Shown in pieces: positions 7,701 to 14,345 of a DNA stretch of 53,652 bases; position 1 is the stretch's first letter; each line of letters opens with the position of its first letter. Source of the DNA: 2-01-FULL-45-10 sp964450115. Lineage in GTDB: Bacteria; Omnitrophota; Gorgyraeia; 2-01-FULL-45-10. Where the stretch lies: the NCBI GenBank assembly GCA_964450115.1, contig CAYVCD010000002.1:1-53652 (forward strand). The letters run 5' to 3'. The notes below the pieces were generated by a model that saw only the letters and a list, made by a program, of their open reading frames with translations, had not been told where the DNA came from and did not search any database. The translations under genes were made by a program, and so were the position numbers.

Positions 7701-10475
7701 TCAGGCGGGCAAGAGGATGATGAGGCTAATAATAATCTGAATGCTGTTACTGTGACAAGCCAGACTAAATTCGAAACCGTCCGGGATGAGGCTGCGGCCG
7801 AATTGAAAGCCGAAGGAAAAACAGATGCCGCAGCAAAACTAAGCCAACTGAAGCAAGTCCCATGGCAGTTATCGTACTCTTTTGGCCGCGGGCTGCAAAG
7901 GTCTGGCTTGAGGGCATGGGCAGGCAAAAGCAAAAACTTCGAAAAGGCTCAAGAAGCTTTGCTAGAGGCAGCGCGCACAACACAAAAGGCGCGACTAGGC
8001 TTATTGCGGGCATGGCCGAGGCCAAGCGAAGTTTCGGAGGATAAGCGCGTAGTAGTGCTTATAAGCGGAGGCGAATCTGCGGGAGTCAACAATTATTTCG
8101 CGCAATTGGCGGTCGGACTTGCAGAACAAGGCTATTCGCTGGAAGTCGTGCGGTTCGGCCTCGACGGCCTGGTGCAACCCAGGGAAGAGTTCGCAAAAAA
8201 TCTAGTTTGGATTGACGAGAAGAGATCATACAGCATAATCAATATGCCGGGCGCAGTGGAGGGGACAGCGAGAGTCAGTTTAAGCGATGAGAAACATCCG
8301 GAATATATGCAAAACGCGGTCGCTAATCTTAAGGGTTATTGTAAAACGGTCATCATGGTGGGCGGCAGCGACCATATGGCCGAGGCGACAAAGATATCCA
8401 ATGAACTGCGCGCTCAGGGCATCAATGATATGGTGGTCATAGCGCTTCCGAAGAGCGTAGATTATGATGCGCCCAATGTCTATATGATAGGGGCCGATAC
8501 CGCGGGTTCTTACGCCAATAAATTTGTTATTCGCGCCGCACCTATGCCGTGGGAGAAGAAGGTGGTTGTGAGCGAAATTATGGGTAGGGATAGCGGTTAT
8601 CTGACAGTTAGCGCGGCAAACATGAATACGGCTGACAGGTCAGGATACACCGAGGCCGAATTGAGAAAGATGAAGGCAATAGCGCCTACTTTGATAGCCC
8701 TTATACCGGAATGGTCAGTGGATGAAAGAGGCGCATCCATCGTATCTCTTGCAGATGTCGTCAATGCGGTGAAACGGCGCATGAATAAATATGGCGCTGC
8801 CACTGTCGTTGTTTCCGAGGGATTCAGAATATCGCCGGATGACGAGTTACTCCGGAGAATACTGGAAAACCCGTTCTTTAAGGACAAATTTACGAATGTG
8901 AAAAAAGATAAACAAGGAAATCTGCTCTTTAACGAGATAGGTATAGGCAATTTCGTTACCGAGGCTCTTTCAATAGCGCTCGGCGAGGAGTTAAAGCTCG
9001 AACGGGAGAAGAACCTTTTGTACGAACTCCCGGGATACAGCTTCCGCTGTGTTCAGCCGGGTGAGATCGATATGGCAGTTGCGGACAGCGCAACGGCAAA
9101 AGCTGCGGATATGATAATCAATAGAAGAGATGAAGTTATTCAAAGGGGCGGCGTATGTATAGCAATAAAGCGCGGCATAAAATCCGCATCCGATATTAAA
9201 GCGGAGGTGCGCGACCTTCCGCAATCAAAAGGGACGGTAAGTCTTAAAGATTTTGTTATATTCACAAAAGACGAGCTGGCAGCTAAGAACGTGCTCGGCC
9301 TTGCCGACGAAAGCGCGCCACTTCCGGACATGGGGTCAGCCGCTTCACTGCCAGCGTTCCGTGAGAAAGACTTATCTCTGCTGGTAGAGGCGATTAATTC
9401 CCAGAGCGAATCAGCGCGTGATATGAGGAGATTGAATATATGCACCATAGCCGGTCAGGATGCCGACATGCTGATATCGCGGGTCGCATCGCACAAACCG
9501 TTGTCCTTAGCCGAGAGCTATGTGCATGAAAGAACGTCCGGCGCTGTCATGTATGTTACAGCGGGCCAATCCGGTGCTTTGTCATTGGGAAGATTGATCG
9601 ACGAGATAAACCAGCGCTATACGGCAAATCAGCATGGGATAAGATTCGCGAATGTGGTGATCTCTGCGAATGTCCTGTTTAAAGAAAACGATGAAACACT
9701 TGTAAGACTGCAAAAAGATAATCCGTCATTTGCAGCTCTTGTGGCGGCAGCCAAAAAAGATGCTGACGGTTTCCTGAATTTCGGCCGTCATATAGCGGAT
9801 GTTGTAACGATGGCGCTATCTATCGATAAAAAGATATCAGGCATAAGAAAGAATGTGCTCGGCGAATCGCTGAATTCTCTGCCGCAGGTCGCGCCTGCGC
9901 CAGCGCCTGAAGTGGCGATAGAAAGCAGCGTATCGGTACTACAGGGTATTATGAAGCTGGTCCAGGCGGAGTGGCTCGATGGTTGGCTGAATTTCGAAGG
10001 GCTTGCCAAGGCTGTGCAGCTGGCTGAGTGTCAGGGGAAGATCATAACAGATGACGATAATTCTACGATGATATTCTCCGAGATATCGACATTCGGAAAA
10101 CGCAATGAGGACGGCACCTATGAAGAGGGCTTAGGCATTATACTGCCAAGCCTCGTGAAGTCGGATATCAGGGTAGCCGTAGTGGCTACAACAAGCCGGC
10201 AGAAGGTGCTGATAGACGAGCTTAACGCAGGCCTGACCGAGGGCCAACAGATCATACATGCCGAAAGCGTTCCGGAGGTAATGGCAAAGATAAAGACGGC
10301 GCGCTACTATTACTTCAAGGTAGCGTCCGAAGCCGATGCCGGAACCGGCGTTACATCGATAACGATCATAGTAAAGAAGATACTCGACGCGATAGGGAAG
10401 GTAGCGGATATCATCAATCCTACAGTGATCGAACAGATGCACGAAGCTGCGCGTCAATTCGCGGCTGCGGCGTAA
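1779..10475 (+). CDS. Giant exported-type protein with aldolase and phosphofructokinase domains (giant gene 1)
   Basis: A 2898-aa uninterrupted frame. The start is supported by AGGAG at 1764-1768. The N-terminus has lysine/arginine, then a hydrophobic stretch ending near VDASFAQD (residues 1-29), resembling a signal peptide. Residues 30-1700 are mostly helical segments of no recognised family, including possible winged-helix stretches near residues 420-490 and 1130-1240. They are separated by Pro/Ala linkers such as PAATPAPA. Residues 1707-2078 are a class I fructose-1,6-bisphosphate aldolase, 2085-2500 a 6-phosphofructokinase, and 2520-2690 a second, partial PFK-like segment. The last 200 residues (starting about MKLVQAEWLDGWLNF) are unrecognised. 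Two successive glycolytic enzymes in one chain behind an export-like N-terminus is odd. It has its own promoter and leader hairpin. Enzyme assignments are firm at family level. Activity and location are unknown. Confidence 0.85.
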   Translation: MKKVNRIISAIVLAAFLCNTFLVDASFAQDILGNRNSSTLGISLKSDDMLGIERQDMHTISMWFRGCLVLIAKKGLSVNLENLKNPKVLSDEVLDGMKDFRFLRHSDISQDPITGVIQIKVRRRAGLSMKTYWVEYLPSGDRLRVYPDGAQVPPFAPHRPPAPNAREFDILGKAGVVVGRQTNRRVAENTAAGLDESQTAKAQGRPDEKEAHSRTSRLEGRQTNPGATARFMTGKDQPAAGREAAMTSQAIMDQFPDVLGTLKDPLDKLFDTGAIERDIKVSPLLKKEINEKIKKIIRKHRTTGFIVLLVYMLHRIEEADAVIRSNHSGGIVDHESSLVDRCWFIFKPYQIGIINYAMYMTPARTVVSALMEVLYHIERKSPKLKDATLQARASILPGTDLGRALLGEPRGRTKPGKSPENLIKLIALKYGAGKTLSAPMLLEWYEENYDKLGFENPAKHESALTTVERDLYKLDNSLLGQRLVEPLLDSEKTYDPNNPQSQWKRGSKGEFLFRLTISGIQGVAEAAMQLFASIAPASATKHELSVMSSITELAIRPDVIRILMDKWGLIIVGGLSSISREDLSWTPGIEESDVKSIEGILGAIDLNLRKVDKAVPEIRIAQALHEALDTSIREDIDFNHAYDPGCIERYMMPLDMPAAAQSRMLHEVKKWLNQKKNSPADAIGAFDYKLVDIPPYEPGVILWNVYNKVMEKPEISKLVAKGRTRNSAFRVIAAMMAELEARYGLDKRHVTNTYATGESLTGGKEEVAPAPAATVKRTKAINEIWKGLSGQTDIRKPINLFTESMIEDDWVRVAVGSLAEEMIAGIEGLKIYSKAGKVPDVWGSTDIYTIYLKLTFKARLNSIRDRNLSARKLKAVKEWLIQESRKLAALDTSLNNTLLPLLSPVETMPETPAPAITSAPTKADPMLKEMQAALAEGKDLEVRGMFTSAGDAYLTGLTIFPGISASRQVIGVAIELNERHANLLVKLGDASNYQHYRNQAQDLRKILAQHKDGGEDAHFFAERVPRMTATELAHYVMNSSIGYVQACIAIRVLSNPGHEALLKGFLEKLYSELGIKNAIDTHLTRIKVDAYIIELNSQKKSVPVAKSIIANLSAPAATPELTNSQVASLTKDPRLPLLVLKLFDAYLPGHPRFHVAAHIRFDVTTYEEIRSIVAECYPALGSKSLVNMPYCEAEAELESAAKQGLLISPDRNIKADSPLYNLYSITPKGQEEADAIFSLYKHLSTSGVESGTAKPVAPAATPAPAAEPDQAAAGAVITVGGETLKLRETPEREFFPRGVRNELNLLRETIFGVTEEKGASFEDIKAALATQYFKFLDTATFTDISSLTENSLNAHYEGGYDGGTELVGRIKYMVVLRYTTGIVRRVPHTAIVVLASGKTTIDMAAITNFVLYKVIDEDSMPAAQRLIIPQVPAAEPAAGAEEILSAQRISSMTADGLAVYVMKAEKGSTYVTDILRLFTPTSSTLTGFITSLSKKLVLAKPADIGLTIRSLASALRKLAEVPGSVSAQLDPSISPGEWTIETKQMLFKRYTSLFEGQSGIKDELRNIIDLISRPGGLRPSVNKLNMDIHNGVYGAASHILPSIYYMGAGDQEYYPLLVKDDAGNIIPVVIKNRLVRAGGEQIRRELSPYIISKMPDDDIRFMIKNLSAGEPAFVTDSWLDYLDLRYLAAYCGTTEARPAATPAPAQNDTLQAHLRDIAARIVPANGGILAADESTGTAGKRLESVGLPNTPENRQTMRQLILMVPGLKNAGVSAVILYSETFDNLGKNDENLVQEHLVKRGILPGIKTDAGLIDDPDSPGEKLPDPKGLQKLPELLAKYKAKGAVFTKWRVTLSIDTVKGLPTDANIRKNAVVLANSAKQTQEADLVPIIEPEVLLDGSHDIAASYKATTRTLEIVFEELAKAGVWLDGVVLKTSMILSGNKAANRADSEMVGYQTLKGLLKTVPQEVPAIVFLSGGQEDDEANNNLNAVTVTSQTKFETVRDEAAAELKAEGKTDAAAKLSQLKQVPWQLSYSFGRGLQRSGLRAWAGKSKNFEKAQEALLEAARTTQKARLGLLRAWPRPSEVSEDKRVVVLISGGESAGVNNYFAQLAVGLAEQGYSLEVVRFGLDGLVQPREEFAKNLVWIDEKRSYSIINMPGAVEGTARVSLSDEKHPEYMQNAVANLKGYCKTVIMVGGSDHMAEATKISNELRAQGINDMVVIALPKSVDYDAPNVYMIGADTAGSYANKFVIRAAPMPWEKKVVVSEIMGRDSGYLTVSAANMNTADRSGYTEAELRKMKAIAPTLIALIPEWSVDERGASIVSLADVVNAVKRRMNKYGAATVVVSEGFRISPDDELLRRILENPFFKDKFTNVKKDKQGNLLFNEIGIGNFVTEALSIALGEELKLEREKNLLYELPGYSFRCVQPGEIDMAVADSATAKAADMIINRRDEVIQRGGVCIAIKRGIKSASDIKAEVRDLPQSKGTVSLKDFVIFTKDELAAKNVLGLADESAPLPDMGSAASLPAFREKDLSLLVEAINSQSESARDMRRLNICTIAGQDADMLISRVASHKPLSLAESYVHERTSGAVMYVTAGQSGALSLGRLIDEINQRYTANQHGIRFANVVISANVLFKENDETLVRLQKDNPSFAALVAAAKKDADGFLNFGRHIADVVTMALSIDKKISGIRKNVLGESLNSLPQVAPAPAPEVAIESSVSVLQGIMKLVQAEWLDGWLNFEGLAKAVQLAECQGKIITDDDNSTMIFSEISTFGKRNEDGTYEEGLGIILPSLVKSDIRVAVVATTSRQKVLIDELNAGLTEGQQIIHAESVPEVMAKIKTARYYYFKVASEADAGTGVTSITIIVKKILDAIGKVADIINPTVIEQMHEAARQFAAAA
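6897..8012 (+). other. Class I fructose-bisphosphate aldolase domain within giant gene 1
   Basis: The domain covers roughly residues 1707-2078 of giant protein 1. Visible class I aldolase blocks, in order, are GILAADESTGTAGKRL, TKWRVTL, PIIEPEVLLDGSHD, VVLKTSM with the candidate Schiff-base lysine K1933, FLSGGQEDDEANNNLNAV, and PWQLSYSFGRGLQ followed by LRAWAGK. The length and order match a complete stand-alone enzyme, so the domain is probably catalytically competent. It is preceded by a Pro/Ala linker. Confidence 0.9.
8031..9290 (+). other. 6-phosphofructokinase-type domain within giant gene 1
   Basis: The domain covers roughly residues 2085-2504. SGGESAGVNN corresponds to the PFK N-terminal GGDAPGMN loop. 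PKSVDYDAPN corresponds to PKTIDND and keeps the catalytic and second Asp. EIMGRDSGYL corresponds to the MGR substrate loop. The nucleotide/Mg loop GGDGS is replaced by GGSDH, so phosphoryl-donor use (ATP or PPi) or activity cannot be assumed. It directly follows the aldolase. Confidence 0.85.
9340..9850 (+). other. Partial, degenerate second PFK-like segment
   Basis: The segment from SGAVMYVTAGQSGALSL through FANVVISANVLFKENDETL to FLNFGRHIADVVTMALSI lines up by eye with the C-terminal part of the PFK domain just upstream. The matching PFK strings are LIALIPEWSVDERGAS, ATVVVSEGFRISPDDELL and LLFNEIGIGNFVTEALSI. The active-site loops are missing. It looks like a tandem-duplication remnant that may serve structurally or as an allosteric half. 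Confidence 0.55.
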
Positions 10476-10497
10476 AGAGAACGAGCTTACTTTAACC

Positions 10498-10525
10498 AGT
10501 AGGGCACCTTTAAAGGTGCCCTACT
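10498..10525. terminator. Perfect 28-bp palindrome after giant gene 1
   Basis: The two 14-nt arms AGTAGGGCACCTTT and AAAGGTGCCCTACT follow each other without a spacer, 22 nt after the giant gene 1 stop. There is no T tract afterwards. It may act as an RNA hairpin stabilising the 3' end or as a factor-assisted terminator. It separates giant gene 1 from the rpsO promoter. Confidence 0.5.
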
Positions 10526-10551
10526 CGGTATATATCCCTCGAATAATTCGC

Positions 10552-10580
10552 TTTACAATCAAATACATCTATGATATGAT
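10552..10580 (+). promoter_or_regulatory. Promoter of rpsO-pnp
   Basis: TTTACA (10552-10557) and TATGAT (10575-10580) are 17 bp apart. They lie 26 nt upstream of the rpsO start and downstream of the palindrome. This gives the core operon its own transcription start, independent of giant gene 1. Confidence 0.65.
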
Positions 10581-10606
10581 GCCTCAAACAATAGGAAAGG
10601 TATAAA

Positions 10607-10876
10607 ATGAGTTTAACAAAAGTGAAGAAGACGGAGTTGATAGGCGGCTATAAGGTGCATGAAAAAGACACCGGTTCGCCAGCTGTGCAGGTAGCGCTTT
10701 TAACGGAACGGATAAATTCTCTTTCAGGCCATTTCAAATCGCATAAGAAAGACCACCATTCAAGGCAGGGGTTACTGCGCATGGTCAGTGTCCGTAGAAG
10801 ACTTCTGGAGTATCTAAAGAAGAAGAGCCCGGATGAATATCAGGGCATCATAAAGAAACTGGACTTAAGGAAATAG
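10607..10876 (+). CDS. rpsO: 30S ribosomal protein S15
   Basis: Primary 16S-rRNA-binding protein of the small subunit, contacting the central domain. Its 89 aa are the exact usual length. Family blocks seen are DTGSPAVQVALLTERI, LSGHFKSHKKDHHSRQGL and VSVRRRLLEYLKKKSPDEY. The start is supported by AGGAAAGG at 10593-10600. It is followed after 66 nt by pnp, the classical rpsO-pnp pair. In other bacteria S15 represses its own translation through an mRNA structure. The upstream leader here is short (26 nt) and shows no obvious pseudoknot. Confidence 0.98.
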   Translation: MSLTKVKKTELIGGYKVHEKDTGSPAVQVALLTERINSLSGHFKSHKKDHHSRQGLLRMVSVRRRLLEYLKKKSPDEYQGIIKKLDLRK

Positions 10877-10942
10877 TCCCTTGTTTCTTTATGCATATCA
10901 GCGACACCCCTTACAAATAAACCCCATAACCATAAAGGATAA

Positions 10943-13078
10943 ATGATGCAAAAATTTGAAAGAAATTTAGACCGCGAGAAGATAATCATCGAAACAGGCA
11001 GGATGGCCAAGCAGGCGGACGGCGCGGTCACCGTCCAGCTCGGTGGCACAGTAGTCCTCGTTACAGCTGTCTGTTCAAAGCGTTTAAGACCCGATCTTGA
11101 TTTCTTCCCCATGACATGCGAATACCAGGAGAAGACCTATGCCGCAGGGAAGATCCCGGGAGGTTTCTTCAAACGCGAAGGCCGTCCAACAGAGAAGGAG
11201 ATATTGACCGCCCGCCTGATAGACAGGCCCATAAGGCCGTTATTCGGCAAGGGTTTCATGAATGAGCTTCAGTTGGTGGCCATAGTCATTTCCAGCGACA
11301 GCGAGAACGATTCCGACATACTGGCCATGATAGGCGCATCCACAGCCCTCACGATATCGGATATTCCGTTCAACGGGCCGATAGCCGCGGTAAGAGTGGG
11401 TAGGATCGGCGGAGAGTTCGTATTGAACCCGACATTTAAAGAATTAGAGTCAAGCGACCTGGATCTCGTGGTAGCCGGTAACAGGACGAGCGTTCTTATG
11501 GTAGAGTCCGGAAGCAAAGAGTTGCCGGAAGATACGCTTTTGGATGCCATAAAGTTCGGCCATAAAGAGATGCAGGTCATCATAGACCTACAGGAAGAGA
11601 TGGCGAAGGCCTGCGGAAAGCCGAAGAGAGAGATCGCTCTGCGTGACGTGGACGCGGATCTTTTGAAGAGCGTCAAAAGCGGTTCGGTCGCTAAATTAGA
11701 CGAGGTAAACAGATTAAGCACCAAAGAACAGCGCGAAGAGGCGATGGACCTGCTCCTGAAAGATCTTGTAGAGAAGCTCGTTACGGAGGAGTCCGAGGTT
11801 TCCGAAAAAGATGTCAAATACGCGCTTGAGGAAGTTGAAAAAGAAGAGGTCAGGAAGTTCATCGTAGAGAAGAGAAAGCGCGTTGATGGTAGAAAATTTG
11901 ATGAGATAAGAAAGATCACATGCGAAGTCGGGCTATTGCCCAGGACTCATGGGTCGGGCTTATTCACAAGAGGCCAGACGCAGAGCCTGTCGGTCACCAC
12001 TTTAGGTACAAGCGCTGACGAGCAGATCATAGACGCCCTGGAGGGTGAGTCGCAGAAGGGCTTTATGCTGCACTATAACTTCCCGCCGTTCTCGGTCGGA
12101 GAGGTGAAGCCGATGAGAGGCCCCGGAAGGCGCGAGATAGGACACGGCGCTTTAGCGGAAAGAGCCTTAAGGCCGGTCATGCCGAGCAAAGATGCTTTCC
12201 CTTATACGGTAAGGGTTGTTTCTGATATATTGGAGTCGAACGGTTCGTCAAGCATGGCGACCGTGTGCGCAAGCACTCTTTCGCTTATGGATGCCGGCGT
12301 GCCGGTCTCCGATCCTGTCAGCGGTATAGCGATGGGCCTAATTAAGGAAGATAAAGAGGTCATCATATTGACAGATATAGGCGGAGTCGAGGACCATTAC
12401 GGAGACATGGACTTCAAAGCGGCAGGCACGAAGAATGGAGTCACCGCCCTACAGATGGACTTGAAGATACAGGGGATAAGTTACGAAGTGCTTAAAGAGG
12501 CTCTTGAGTCCGCCAAGAAAGCCCGCCTCGTCATATTGGAAAAGATGATGCAGGTCATAGGCCAGCCGAAGAACGATGTTTCGACATTTGCGCCCAAGAT
12601 AGTGGTCCTGAAAATTAATGTGGAGAAGATCGGCGCGGTCATCGGACCCGGCGGCAAGATAATAAAGAAGATAATACAGGATACGGGCGCCACGGTAGAT
12701 ATAGACGACGACGGCACTGTACAGGTTGCGGGTACCGATCCCAAGGCCATAGAGATGGCGGTAGCCATAATAAAAGGCATAACCGAAGAGCCTGAGGTAG
12801 GCAAGGTATACAGGGCAAAAGTAAAAAAGATCATGAACTTCGGAGTTTTTGTAGAGATACTCCCGGGGAAAGAGGGCCTTGTGCACGTTTCGGAGCTTTC
12901 CAATACATTCGTAAAGAACGTGGAAGAGGTAGCCAAGCTCGGCGATGAATTCGATGTGAAGCTTACGGAGATAGACGCGCAGGGCAGGCTAAATCTTTCG
13001 AAGAAACAGGCGGACCCGAACTACAAGCCCGGCGATGATAAAGGGAAGCCCCAGGACGATTCGCGCCGCCGCAGATAA
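10943..13078 (+). CDS. pnp: Polyribonucleotide nucleotidyltransferase (PNPase)
   Basis: A phosphorolytic 3'-5' exoribonuclease of mRNA decay. Its 711 aa follow the standard plan: a first RNase PH domain (about 1-140), an all-helical linker (about 150-230) and a second catalytic RNase PH domain (about 310-540, with SMATVCASTLSLMDAGVP). These are followed by a KH domain with GAVIGPGGKIIKKI (about 555-610) and a C-terminal S1 domain with FGVFVEILPGKEGLVHVSEL. Two adjacent ATGs (10943, 10946) are possible starts. AAAGGA at 10934-10939 fits the second better, a one-residue difference. It follows rpsO, and dut starts 31 nt after its stop. The arginine-rich tail may bind RNA. Confidence 0.98.
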   Translation: MMQKFERNLDREKIIIETGRMAKQADGAVTVQLGGTVVLVTAVCSKRLRPDLDFFPMTCEYQEKTYAAGKIPGGFFKREGRPTEKEILTARLIDRPIRPLFGKGFMNELQLVAIVISSDSENDSDILAMIGASTALTISDIPFNGPIAAVRVGRIGGEFVLNPTFKELESSDLDLVVAGNRTSVLMVESGSKELPEDTLLDAIKFGHKEMQVIIDLQEEMAKACGKPKREIALRDVDADLLKSVKSGSVAKLDEVNRLSTKEQREEAMDLLLKDLVEKLVTEESEVSEKDVKYALEEVEKEEVRKFIVEKRKRVDGRKFDEIRKITCEVGLLPRTHGSGLFTRGQTQSLSVTTLGTSADEQIIDALEGESQKGFMLHYNFPPFSVGEVKPMRGPGRREIGHGALAERALRPVMPSKDAFPYTVRVVSDILESNGSSSMATVCASTLSLMDAGVPVSDPVSGIAMGLIKEDKEVIILTDIGGVEDHYGDMDFKAAGTKNGVTALQMDLKIQGISYEVLKEALESAKKARLVILEKMMQVIGQPKNDVSTFAPKIVVLKINVEKIGAVIGPGGKIIKKIIQDTGATVDIDDDGTVQVAGTDPKAIEMAVAIIKGITEEPEVGKVYRAKVKKIMNFGVFVEILPGKEGLVHVSELSNTFVKNVEEVAKLGDEFDVKLTEIDAQGRLNLSKKQADPNYKPGDDKGKPQDDSRRRR

Positions 13079-13109
13079 AAATTATTCACAATAAGTATCA
13101 CAGGCTTAA

Positions 13110-13559
13110 GTGAAGAGCGTAAAAATACTCCTCAAGAAGAAGGAAGGCTGTCAGGACCTGCCCGTTCCGAGGTATGCGACTTCCGGATCAAGCGGGGTGG
13201 ATCTTTACGCGGACGTTAACGAAGACGTAATATTATTGCCAGGCGATATTAAGCTTATATCGGCTGGCATTTATATTAGTATCCCGGAAGGCTATGAGGC
13301 CGAAGTACGCCCCAGGAGCGGGTTGGCCTTAAAACACGGTATAAGCCTTGTCAATACTCCCGGCACGATCGACTCCGATTATCGCGGGCTGGTGAACCTG
13401 ATAATGATAAATCACGGCAAGGAACCGTTCACTATACGCAGGGCAGACAGGGTCGCGCAGATGATCATAAAGGAGGTCGTGAGGGCAGATATAGAAGTGA
13501 CAGAGAACCTCGACGACACAGTCCGTTCCCATGGTGGATTCGGACATACCGGAAAATAG
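13110..13559 (+). CDS. dut: dUTP diphosphatase (dUTPase)
   Basis: Hydrolyses dUTP to dUMP and PPi, keeping uracil out of DNA and supplying dTMP synthesis. Trimeric dUTPase motifs are seen: SGVDLYADV (motif 1), VRPRSGLALKHG (motif 2), NTPGTIDSDYRG (motif 3), RVAQMI (motif 4) and the flexible C-terminal SHGGFGHTG (motif 5, usually RGxGGFGSTG). Its 149 aa are typical. The start is GTG 13110 with only a weak ribosome-binding site. It sits between pnp and uppP; the uppP start is 3 nt after its stop, implying one operon. Confidence 0.97.
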   Translation: MKSVKILLKKKEGCQDLPVPRYATSGSSGVDLYADVNEDVILLPGDIKLISAGIYISIPEGYEAEVRPRSGLALKHGISLVNTPGTIDSDYRGLVNLIMINHGKEPFTIRRADRVAQMIIKEVVRADIEVTENLDDTVRSHGGFGHTGK

Positions 13560-13562
13560 TAG

Positions 13563-14333
13563 ATGACTATAATCCAGGCGGTTACTTCAGGGATAGTCCA
13601 GGGCATTACAGAATTCTTCCCCATATCGAGTTCCGGACATCTTGTACTTCTACATACCGTATTTGGTTTTAAAGAAGAGATGTTGGCCTTCGATCTATTC
13701 CTGCATTTTGGAACGATAGTTTCAGTAGTGGTATTTTTCCGCAAAGATATATCCCAGATGCTTCAGAAGGACAGCCGGCTGCTTAAATTCATCGTAATAG
13801 CCTCTATACCTACTTTCATAATAGGATTGCTGCTCAAGGATGCTGCGGAAACTTTCTTCGCGATGCCTTTGGTCGTGGGATCCTCACTTATCATAACGGG
13901 CCTATTTCTTTTATTCACGAGCATCTCTGCCATATATTGGAAGATCGTCAGGCGGCCGAGGCCGCTGGGTATGAAAAATTCCATAGCCATAGGTATAGCG
14001 CAGGGTATCGCGGTCCTGCCCGGCATATCACGAAGCGGAGCTACGATAGGGACAGCGCTGATAATGGGGATGGATGAGGTCGAAGCGCTTAAATTTTCTT
14101 TCCTGCTTTCTATCCCCGCGGTTTTAGGGGCAAATGTATTGAAGGTGCGCCAGATTTGTGGTAATCTTATATCTGGCGATACCGTAGCTTTCCTGGCAGG
14201 AGCCATAGCTGCCGCGATCACGGGCTTTCTTGTGATAAAGGTGCTGTACGGTATCATGAAGAAGAATCTGTTATTCCTTTTCGGCATATATTGTATGTTG
14301 ATAGGCGCTGCGGTCGTGATATTATCTAAATAG
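13563..14333 (+). CDS. uppP: Undecaprenyl-diphosphatase (UppP/BacA)
   Basis: An integral membrane phosphatase recycling undecaprenyl diphosphate to the carrier phosphate for peptidoglycan and surface-polymer synthesis. Hallmarks are the N-terminal block QGITEFFPISSSGHLVL and the second block GIAVLPGISRSGATIG with the catalytic serine/arginine signature. Several hydrophobic helices are spread over 256 aa, a usual length. It starts 3 nt after dut and is followed by ftsK after 12 nt. The gene also implies a conventional peptidoglycan pathway. Confidence 0.97.
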   Translation: MTIIQAVTSGIVQGITEFFPISSSGHLVLLHTVFGFKEEMLAFDLFLHFGTIVSVVVFFRKDISQMLQKDSRLLKFIVIASIPTFIIGLLLKDAAETFFAMPLVVGSSLIITGLFLLFTSISAIYWKIVRRPRPLGMKNSIAIGIAQGIAVLPGISRSGATIGTALIMGMDEVEALKFSFLLSIPAVLGANVLKVRQICGNLISGDTVAFLAGAIAAAITGFLVIKVLYGIMKKNLLFLFGIYCMLIGAAVVILSK

Positions 14334-14345
14334 GTATAGGGGCCG

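Noticed and set aside
10498..10525. Intrinsic terminator after giant gene 1
   Set aside because: The palindrome is perfect but not followed by a T tract, so I call it only a possible hairpin terminator.
11269..11919. 216-aa minus-strand frame opposite pnp
   Set aside because: Antisense shadow of conserved PNPase codons, with low-complexity serine-rich translation and no start signals.
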